A program made the translations under genes and the position numbers. A stretch of DNA of 64,000 nt. Source: an uncultured Oscillospiraceae bacterium (GTDB lineage Bacteria; Bacillota; Clostridia; Oscillospirales; Oscillospiraceae). This document shows, in pieces, positions 9,113 through 15,150 of this stretch. How positions within the stretch are numbered: the first letter of the stretch is position 1; each line of letters begins with the position of its first letter. The stretch lies in the NCBI GenBank assembly GCA_947625285.1, contig CANQNS010000003.1, forward strand, positions 124,001-188,000, given 5' to 3'. The notes beneath the pieces were generated by a model, which saw nothing but the letters and a program-made list of their open reading frames with translations, ran no database searches and was not told where the DNA came from.

Positions 9113-10324
9113 ATGGAACTTTTCGCTTTGGAACATAAAAGATTGTGGCGGACCACCCGTGTATGGCTGTGCGTGGTGCTGTGCTTCCTGTACAGCGTCG
9201 TATGGGGGAGCTTGATGTGGTATCAGTGGCTCGGCTTTGGCAGCCAAAATGACAGCACCGACATGTACGACAACAATTTTGACGGTTATACCGCCATCCG
9301 GGACTGGCAGGAGCAGTTTTCCCGATTCGGCGACGAATGGACGGACGAGACGCTCCAAAAGATCGTGGCGGAGTATCAGGGCTATGACATTTATGAAAAG
9401 CCGGGTCTTCAATCAAAGGGAGACTGGATGGTGGCATACAAGTGCCTCAAGCTCTACCCGGAGCTGGAGGACCCGGAGGGCCAGCAGTATCAGCCCCTGA
9501 TCCTCTACGCCGACACGACGAAGCTCACTGACTTCTATCAGCGGCGGGCGGACCTTTTGGAATTCACCCTGGAGGCGACCCGGCAGAACGAGGGGATGAC
9601 AGAGGCCGACAAGCAGATGCTCCTGGATATGAACAGCCAGATCAAGGAGCCCTGGCCCTATGAGTGGACCCAGGGCTGGGCCGACTTGACCTTTGACTGG
9701 CCGGAGCTGGCGCCATATATTGCCATCGTGCTGGGATTCCTCTTCTCCGGGGAGTGGCACAACAGCACCGCGCCCATGCTGCACACCACCAAATATGGCT
9801 GGAAGAAGCTGGCCCGGGTCAAGGTCCTCAGCGGATTGGCTTTCGCGCTGGAGCTATACGCGCTCATCGCGGGCGGGAAGGTGCTGCTGCAGCTTATTTA
9901 CCTGGGCACGTCCGGGTGGGACCTGCCTATCCAATACGTAAACCTGATGGCCGTTGCCCCCTGGAATATGCTTCAGGCGGAGCTGTATGAGCTGGCCTTC
10001 GGTCTGATCGGCGTGTTTGGCTACGCGGGGCTTGTCATGCTCATGTCGGCCCTGGTGAAAAACAACGTGCTGGCCCTGGTCTTTAGCCTGGCCTTCGTCT
10101 ATGTGCCGGACATACTTGGACGTTACCTGCCCAAATGGCTGCTGGCGGTGAGTCAGTATCTGCCTCTTGTGGGCAGCAGTTCTGACATTTACGGCTACAA
10201 CGTATTCCATATCTTTGGTAAGGGGATATGGTCCCCCTGGATGCTTATCACCGTCCCCGGACTGATCGGGATCGTGTGCATCCCCTTCGCCATCAGAAGC
10301 TGGGCCCGGCGGGAGCGGGTGTGA
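9113..10324 (+). CDS. ABC-2 type transporter permease
   Basis: Membrane partner of the preceding ATPase, about 403 residues. It has an N-terminal helix (VWLCVVLCFLYSVVWG), then a large soluble, acidic and aromatic extracytoplasmic segment of about 160 residues, then five or six helices in the C-terminal half. This long outer loop between helix 1 and 2 is typical of ABC-2 permeases of the YhgE/NatB sort. The ATG at 9113 has AGGAGG at 9101-9106. The reading frame is open upstream to 8990, but that part lies inside the ATPase gene. Confidence 0.88.
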   Translation: MELFALEHKRLWRTTRVWLCVVLCFLYSVVWGSLMWYQWLGFGSQNDSTDMYDNNFDGYTAIRDWQEQFSRFGDEWTDETLQKIVAEYQGYDIYEKPGLQSKGDWMVAYKCLKLYPELEDPEGQQYQPLILYADTTKLTDFYQRRADLLEFTLEATRQNEGMTEADKQMLLDMNSQIKEPWPYEWTQGWADLTFDWPELAPYIAIVLGFLFSGEWHNSTAPMLHTTKYGWKKLARVKVLSGLAFALELYALIAGGKVLLQLIYLGTSGWDLPIQYVNLMAVAPWNMLQAELYELAFGLIGVFGYAGLVMLMSALVKNNVLALVFSLAFVYVPDILGRYLPKWLLAVSQYLPLVGSSSDIYGYNVFHIFGKGIWSPWMLITVPGLIGIVCIPFAIRSWARRERV

Positions 10325-10350
10325 GGGCGTTTCGGCCTGACATGGAAAAG

Positions 10351-10383
10351 AGCGGCGTCCGCAAAGTGCGGACGCCGCTTTCC
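10351..10383. terminator. Bidirectional terminator between ABC permease and coat genes
   Basis: A perfect 13-base-pair stem (AGCGGCGTCCGCA at 10351-10363 with TGCGGACGCCGCT at 10367-10379) and a three-base loop, with a short T-run on the plus side. It separates convergent genes. Confidence 0.8.
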
Positions 10384-10392
10384 CGGCCTGCC

Positions 10393-10644
10393 TCAGCAGC
10401 AGGTGGGGGAGTACTTCTGCTTGGTCTGCTGGAGCTGCTGCTGGGGGGCGTTGTCCACCTGGTACCAGCCCTTGGCGGTCATCTGCTTGTAAATGCTGTC
10501 CTGCATGGATAGGGTATCGTCAAAGGCGTTGGAGAAGGTCTGATGCACGTTGGTGGTAGAGGATTCGATGGCGCCGTGCATATACAGATCGATGACGCCC
10601 TTGGTGGTGAGGAGCAGGTTCTCCATGATGGTCTTGTCATCCAT
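10393..10644 (-). CDS. CotF-family spore coat protein
   Basis: A small protein of 83 residues matching the CotF coat family, which in Bacillus is assembled on the spore surface. Its helical core is MDDKTIMENLLLTTKGVIDL and continues through HGAIESSTTNV, FSNAFDDTLSMQDSIYKQM and KGWYQVDNA. The Gln-rich tail ends in TCC, so two adjacent cysteines may cross-link. The ATG at 10644 has AAGGAGG eight bases upstream; the frame is open further upstream but over another gene. It is the second gene of a two-gene coat operon, after the 57-codon gene. Confidence 0.85.
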   Translation of the reverse strand: MDDKTIMENLLLTTKGVIDLYMHGAIESSTTNVHQTFSNAFDDTLSMQDSIYKQMTAKGWYQVDNAPQQQLQQTKQKYSPTCC

Positions 10645-10658
10645 TTTGCGTGGCCTCC

Positions 10659-10832
10659 TTACACAAGATCGTAGAATTTCTGGTAGACCTGGCGGTGGCG
10701 GTCTGCCATCTGCTGGGCCTGGAGCTTCAGGCTGGGGTCTTTCAGGCTGTTGGCCGCGTTCTGGCATTGGGTAGCCAGGAACATGGCGTGGGAGAGCGCG
10801 TCGTCAACGTAGAGAAGTTCTTTCGTCGTCAT
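10659..10832 (-). CDS. Short coat-associated protein (57 residues)
   Basis: A short reading frame starting MTTKELLYVDDALSHAMFLA and ending QVYQKFYDLV. It is predicted all-helical, with a QQMADRH motif that resembles the helices of CotF-type proteins. GAGGTG at 10841-10846 precedes the ATG at 10832. Its TAA stop (10659-10661) touches the ribosome site of the CotF-family gene, so the two are almost certainly co-translated. Clostridia often pair two small ferritin-like coat subunits in this way. Assignment as a coat protein rests on this pairing and on the helical pattern. Confidence 0.75.
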   Translation of the reverse strand: MTTKELLYVDDALSHAMFLATQCQNAANSLKDPSLKLQAQQMADRHRQVYQKFYDLV

Positions 10833-10931
10833 TATTAGATCACCTCATAGCCAGTATCTCCCCGAATGAGGAAACTATCCCGCCGGCAGGTCGCCGGACG
10901 GATATTTTTTCACGGAAAACGAAGAAAACAC

Positions 10932-10960
10932 TTGTTTGCCCGAAAGGGAGAGTATATAAT
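10932..10960 (+). promoter_or_regulatory. Candidate promoter for the LysR gene
   Basis: TTGTTT at 10932-10937 and TATAAT at 10955-10960 with a 17-base spacer, about 60 bases before the GTG start of the regulator. Confidence 0.6.
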
Positions 10961-11022
10961 GCAATTAAAAGCTAAGAGATTGTGAAAAACGATATCAGTA
11001 TGGCTTATGAGGTATACCCACA

Positions 11023-11898
11023 GTGAAAACATCCCGCTTTGAAGTGTTCTTGAAGATCGTGGAGACCAGGAGCCTGACCCGCACGGCGGCCTATTTCGGC
11101 TGCACCCAGTCGGCGGTGAGCCAGCTTGTGCGGGCGTTGGAGGCGGACCTGGGCGTGACGCTGCTGGCCCGGAGCAAGAGCGGCGTGCGGCTGACGGCGG
11201 AGGGGGAGTATCTGCTGCCCAGCATGCGCCAGATCGTGTCGGGGGAGCGCAGCGTGTTGGAGAGGTCCCTGGAGCTGCAGAACATGAACGCCGGCCTTAT
11301 CCGCATCGGCATCTTCACCAGCCTTTCCTGTCAGTGGCTGCCGCCGTATCTGAAAAAGTTCCGGGAGCGTTATCCCAACATCGGCTTCGAGCTTTCCCAA
11401 GGGGACACGGTGCAGATCTGCGACTGGCTGCGTAACGGCATCGCGGACATCGGCTTCATGACGAAGCCCGATTCGGACGAGTTCACCTTCCGGGAGCTGC
11501 TGGCCGACAGGATGCATATCGTCCTGCCGCCGGAGCATCCGCTGGCGGGGGAGCAGGTGGCCTTGAAGGACCTGAAGGACGAGACCTTTGTGCTGATGGA
11601 GTCCGGCTACAGCCAGATCGTGGAAAAGATGTTCCGGGCCGCGGGCATCCGGCCCCGGCAGCAGTACACGGTGAAGGACGATTACACGGTCATGAGCATG
11701 GTGGAGAGCGGTCTGGGCGTGAGCCTGCTGCCGGAGCTGATATTGCAGCGCACGCCGTACCGGCTCTATACCTGCCCGGCGGAGCCGGCCTTTTACCGGC
11801 GGCTGGGGGTGTCCTGGATGAAGCGGGAGGAAAGCTCCATCGCCGTGACTAAGTTCGTCCAGTATCTGCTGGAGGATATGGGCCTGCGGGACGAATGA
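11023..11898 (+). CDS. LysR-family transcriptional regulator
   Basis: A DNA-binding regulator of 291 residues. The N-terminal winged helix-turn-helix spans about residues 1-60 (SLTRTAAYFGCTQSAVSQLV), followed by a linker helix and a periplasmic-binding-like effector domain at about 90-290. GTG start. It stands as a single gene with its own promoter and terminator. LysR proteins normally act on the divergent neighbour, which here would be the coat operon on the minus strand; that pairing is unproven. The effector is unknown. Confidence 0.9.
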   Translation: MKTSRFEVFLKIVETRSLTRTAAYFGCTQSAVSQLVRALEADLGVTLLARSKSGVRLTAEGEYLLPSMRQIVSGERSVLERSLELQNMNAGLIRIGIFTSLSCQWLPPYLKKFRERYPNIGFELSQGDTVQICDWLRNGIADIGFMTKPDSDEFTFRELLADRMHIVLPPEHPLAGEQVALKDLKDETFVLMESGYSQIVEKMFRAAGIRPRQQYTVKDDYTVMSMVESGLGVSLLPELILQRTPYRLYTCPAEPAFYRRLGVSWMKREESSIAVTKFVQYLLEDMGLRDE

Positions 11899-11906
11899 CA
11901 AAAAAG

Positions 11907-11935
11907 TACCGGGCGGAGATCCGTCCGGTATTTTT
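11907..11935 (+). terminator. Terminator after the LysR gene
   Basis: An 11-base-pair stem with one G-T pair (11907-11917 with 11920-11930) followed by TTTTT. Confidence 0.8.
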
Positions 11936-11966
11936 GGAAAAAGCTGTGTTTTGGCGGCGGAAACTC

Positions 11967-11995
11967 TTGACAAGCAGGTAGGAATCTTGTATAAT
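11967..11995 (+). promoter_or_regulatory. Consensus promoter of the tRNA operon
   Basis: TTGACA at 11967-11972 and TATAAT at 11990-11995 with an exact 17-base spacer, ending 14 bases before tRNA-Met. Both hexamers are perfect consensus, as expected for stable RNA. Confidence 0.92.
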
Positions 11996-12009
11996 CCCTA
12001 TTGCTGTTT

Positions 12010-12086
12010 GGCGGCGTAGCTCAGTTGGCTAGAGCATGCGGTTCATACCCGCAGTGTCACCGGTTCGAATCCAGTCGCCGCTACCA
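12010..12086 (+). tRNA. tRNA-Met (CAT), elongator type
   Basis: A complete cloverleaf of 77 bases with encoded CCA. The acceptor arm GGCGGCG pairs with CGCCGCT (first pair G-T). Anticodon stem TGCGG/CCGCA encloses loop TTCATAC, anticodon CAT. The T-loop is TTCGAAT. It lacks the GGG/CCC anticodon-stem pairs and C1-A72 mismatch of initiator tRNA. An Ile tRNA with modified CAT cannot be fully excluded. Confidence 0.93.
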
Positions 12087-12088
12087 AT

Positions 12089-12165
12089 GGAGGCTTAGCT
12101 CAGCAGGTTAGAGCGCATGCTTCACACGCATGAGGTCGCGCGTTCGAGTCGCGCAGTCTCCACCA
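12089..12165 (+). tRNA. tRNA-Val (CAC)
   Basis: A cloverleaf of 77 bases with encoded CCA, two bases after tRNA-Met. Acceptor GGAGGCT/AGTCTCC has one G-T pair. Anticodon stem CATGC/GCATG, loop TTCACAC, anticodon CAC. T-stem GCGCG/CGCGC. Confidence 0.95.
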
Positions 12166-12172
12166 TTTTTTT

Positions 12173-12247
12173 GGCCCGTTGGTCAAGTGGTTAAGACACC
12201 GCCCTTTCACGGCGGTAACATGGGTTCGAATCCCGTACGGGTCACCA
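12173..12247 (+). tRNA. tRNA-Glu (TTC)
   Basis: A cloverleaf of 75 bases with encoded CCA. Acceptor GGCCCGT/ACGGGTC has one G-T pair. Anticodon stem CCGCC/GGCGG, loop CTTTCAC, anticodon TTC. Last tRNA of the operon. Confidence 0.95.
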
Positions 12248-12258
12248 GTTTTATCGCT

Positions 12259-12298
12259 CGCAAATCCTTTTTGACGGATTTGCGGGTTTTGCTTTTTT
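12259..12298 (+). terminator. Terminator of the tRNA operon
   Basis: A nine-base-pair stem (CGCAAATCC at 12259-12267 with GGATTTGCG at 12276-12284) followed by a T-rich stretch to 12298. Its end overlaps the stop region of the convergent MATE gene. Confidence 0.85.
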
Positions 12299-14075
12299 AC
12301 GCGGGCGCCCGTATGGTGATCTGAAGGACGTTGAGGCCCATGCTCCGGCGATAAACAAACTCGTCGGCTATCCCCCGCACGAGCCGCAGGCCCACATTCC
12401 GCTCTTTATCCGTATCGGGGGCCGCGTTCAAATAGGCAAGGGGATCGAAGGGCGCGCCGTTGTCCCTGAATTGCAGGAGCATACTGTCGTGCTTGTTGAC
12501 GATCGTGACGTCGAGCCAGCATTTTTTCCCCGCTTTGAACGAGTGCTGAACGATGTTCCCCGCGATCTCCTCAACGAAAAGCGCGATATCTTTCAGGAGC
12601 TTCTCATTTTCCTTGTGGACGGTGGCGTATTCAAAAAACTTCTCGGATACTTCCTGTACCTTGTTCTGGTCGTTTGCGATGGAAAATTCAAGGATGTCCT
12701 TTTCATCGGGCCCGAAGGGCTCCTTTATCAGCATAAGATCGTCGAGAGAAAGGATCGTTTTTTTCTTCTGGATGGCGATGATAAGGTACACCGTGAGCAG
12801 CGTCAGCACCTCACCGATGATAAAGGCGAGCCAGACGCCGTTGCTGCCCATCGGCTTTATCAAAAGCAGCGCGGACAGGACCGTATAAACGAACGACTCC
12901 AAAACGCATATGAGCAGAGCCATGCCTACCTTTTTCGTCGCCTGACAGAAGCTGAGGTAGGTATTATTTATGGCCCTAAACGGCATGGAGATGGCGAACA
13001 TCAGCACGGCCGCTACCGCCATGTCCATAACGGCGGCCTCCGTGATGCCCAGTATCTTGGGCAGGAACCGGGGGAATACCGCCAGCACCACGGCGGCGAT
13101 GCAGTTGATGATGAGCCCTATCTTGATCGACGTTTTCAGCGTGGATCGCAGAGCGGTCCTGTCTTCCTCTCCGTGGAACATCCCGGCGACCGGGACGATG
13201 GCCTGGCCTACGCCCAGGGTGAGCGCGCCAAAGATGTTGTTGGCCTGGTTCCTGACGTTCAGCGCGGCCACGGCGCCAACGCCGATCGCCGTCACCATGA
13301 TGTTGTTGAGGATCACGGATTTTAACGTGTCGCATATCCTGCCCACGGAAGCGGGCGCGCCGGTGATTGTCATGGTGCCCAGTATCTTCCAGGGGCTCTG
13401 GGGCTTTACGAGCTTCAAGGTGTTCTTTTTGCCAACGAAGTGCAGGCAGGCGACCAGCACGGCGATCATGTAGCTCAGCGTCGTGGCAAGGGCCATGCCG
13501 AACATCCCCAGCTTGAAAACGGTCACCATCACGATGTCCAGTATGACGTCGCCTACCGACATGGCCGCGATAGAGCACAGCGGCAATTTGGGGGAGCCGT
13601 CTATCTTCACAAAGCCCATGAGGGCCGTAGTCATGATCGTGGGGATGGTCCCCAGGAAGAACCCCCGGATGTAATCGGCGGACAGGTCCAAAAGCTCGTC
13701 TTTTGCGCCGAGAAGCACCGCCAGCTGTCTGGGGAAGAGCAGGCCCGGCAGCGTTATCACAAGGCCGCTTATCAGCGCGAACAGCAGCGTGACGGTGAAT
13801 ATATTCCTTACTTCTTCCTTGTCGCCCCTGCCCACGGCCTGAGAGGCAAGCGTGGTCCCGCCGCCCGAGCAGATATTCCCCACGGCGGAAAAGACGATCC
13901 CGATGGGGCCCACGATGCCCATCGCCCCCAAGGCGTCCTGGCCTAAAAACTGACCGGCGATGATATTGTCGATGAGCATCCCGGCGGTAGCGGCTATTGC
14001 CGAGAGGATAGAGACAAAAACGAACGACGAATATAAGCTCTTTACGATATAGTCATTTCTGCGGTACAGAGCCAT
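12297..14075 (-). CDS. MATE-family transporter fused to an RsbW-like ATPase domain
   Basis: A fusion of 592 residues. Residues 1 to about 450 form a 12-helix MATE/NorM exporter (IIAGQFLGQDALGAMG and ASVGRICDTLKS regions), which normally moves cationic or lipid-like compounds by ion antiport. After a charged linker, residues about 470-592 form a GHKL/HATPase domain like the anti-sigma kinases RsbW/SpoIIAB: N-box FVEEIAGNIVQHSF with Asn507, DNGAPFDP at 538-545, and the glycine box NVGLRLVRGIADE near 560. MATE proteins end after the helices, so this tail is extra. Last gene of the STAS operon, seven bases after the phosphotransferase, with its GGAGG inside that gene. Confidence 0.88.
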   Translation of the reverse strand: MALYRRNDYIVKSLYSSFVFVSILSAIAATAGMLIDNIIAGQFLGQDALGAMGIVGPIGIVFSAVGNICSGGGTTLASQAVGRGDKEEVRNIFTVTLLFALISGLVITLPGLLFPRQLAVLLGAKDELLDLSADYIRGFFLGTIPTIMTTALMGFVKIDGSPKLPLCSIAAMSVGDVILDIVMVTVFKLGMFGMALATTLSYMIAVLVACLHFVGKKNTLKLVKPQSPWKILGTMTITGAPASVGRICDTLKSVILNNIMVTAIGVGAVAALNVRNQANNIFGALTLGVGQAIVPVAGMFHGEEDRTALRSTLKTSIKIGLIINCIAAVVLAVFPRFLPKILGITEAAVMDMAVAAVLMFAISMPFRAINNTYLSFCQATKKVGMALLICVLESFVYTVLSALLLIKPMGSNGVWLAFIIGEVLTLLTVYLIIAIQKKKTILSLDDLMLIKEPFGPDEKDILEFSIANDQNKVQEVSEKFFEYATVHKENEKLLKDIALFVEEIAGNIVQHSFKAGKKCWLDVTIVNKHDSMLLQFRDNGAPFDPLAYLNAAPDTDKERNVGLRLVRGIADEFVYRRSMGLNVLQITIRAPA

Positions 14076-14082
14076 AGATCCC

Positions 14083-15072
14083 TCAGCCTCCGATTTGCTT
14101 TTTCGATATCTCCGTCATGGCGTCCATGATATCATCCTGCGTTATGATGTAATTGAAGAAACTTTTGATCCCGTCAAAATCATCCGTAACGCCGCATTCG
14201 TCTATCTCCGACAGGGCCATAACGGTGAGCGCGGTCCGATATGCGATGAACTTTTCGATATCGTCCCAATAATGGTCGTCCGTCTTTTTTTCCAGATCGT
14301 ATCCGATGCGGAAATAGGGGAGGATATCTTCGTACAGCAGCTTCTTTCTGTCCTCGCCCGGTTTATATCCCATCAGGAAGCACGACTGCACGAAGCTGGC
14401 TACGTCGTACAGGTAGTTGGCATAGCAGCAGCCGTCGAAATCGAACAGCCAGACGTTATTGCCCTCCACGAAGAAGTTGTTGGCGTGGAAATCCCCGTGG
14501 CATATCCCGAATTTGCCCAGGTCCTCGGGCAGCTCGTCGACCTGCGCCATTATCTTGTCGATATGGTCCAGGACATTCTTGTCCAGCTTATCCTTGCATC
14601 TCTCCCGGGAGGCGAGCATGATGCTTTTCAGGGTGTCCCGCTTATAGTTCATCCCCAGGGCCCGCTCGTCTGTGCTCACGGTATGTATGGTGCCCAGCAG
14701 CTCGCCCACGCAGATGAAGAACATCGGGTTCATGTCGATGGTGGCCTTCACGTTGCCGCGGGCGGTACGGAACATGCAGGCCCGGTAGACCGTGCCGTCG
14801 ATCTCAAATTCCTCCAGGATATGCCCGGTCAGGGAGGTGTTGGGCTCGCATATGGTCTGGGCGTAGGCCTTCAGATCATCCACCCACATCAGCTCGCTCA
14901 TTATGGCGGCTTTGCTCTTTTTGGGCGTGATGCTCACGCGGATCATGTAGGGTTTCTCGGGGAAGATGAACGCATAATTCTGCGTGGAGAAATGCGCCTT
15001 GGCCTCGTTGATGTCAACGCCGTAGCGCTCGAGCAGTATCTCCCGCATCTGGCTCTTGATGGGACTGATCAT
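14083..15072 (-). CDS. APH/choline-kinase-like phosphotransferase
   Basis: A protein-kinase-like small-molecule kinase of 329 residues (aminoglycoside phosphotransferase/homoserine kinase fold). Seen: the catalytic loop GICHGDFHANNFFVEGN with catalytic Asp and Asn, and the metal-binding LFDFDGC. A Lys-containing N-lobe strand (PYMIRVSI) takes the place of the ATP-binding lysine region. The substrate is unknown; relatives phosphorylate hydroxyls of choline, amino sugars, homoserine or antibiotics. It lies between the NRPS-like gene and the MATE-ATPase gene in one transcript direction, which suggests it phosphorylates the product or an acceptor of that pathway. A self-resistance role is also possible. 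Confidence 0.78.
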   Translation of the reverse strand: MISPIKSQMREILLERYGVDINEAKAHFSTQNYAFIFPEKPYMIRVSITPKKSKAAIMSELMWVDDLKAYAQTICEPNTSLTGHILEEFEIDGTVYRACMFRTARGNVKATIDMNPMFFICVGELLGTIHTVSTDERALGMNYKRDTLKSIMLASRERCKDKLDKNVLDHIDKIMAQVDELPEDLGKFGICHGDFHANNFFVEGNNVWLFDFDGCCYANYLYDVASFVQSCFLMGYKPGEDRKKLLYEDILPYFRIGYDLEKKTDDHYWDDIEKFIAYRTALTVMALSEIDECGVTDDFDGIKSFFNYIITQDDIMDAMTEISKKQIGG

Positions 15073-15150
15073 AGTGATAAATATCCTTTCGATGGTATGA
15101 AATGAAAGTACCGGGTATTATAGGCTGACGATGTTTTCCGCGGCGGGAGC

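Noticed and set aside
12130-12324. Plus-strand frame of 64 codons over tRNA-Val and tRNA-Glu
   Set aside because: It overlaps two perfect tRNA cloverleafs and the terminator.
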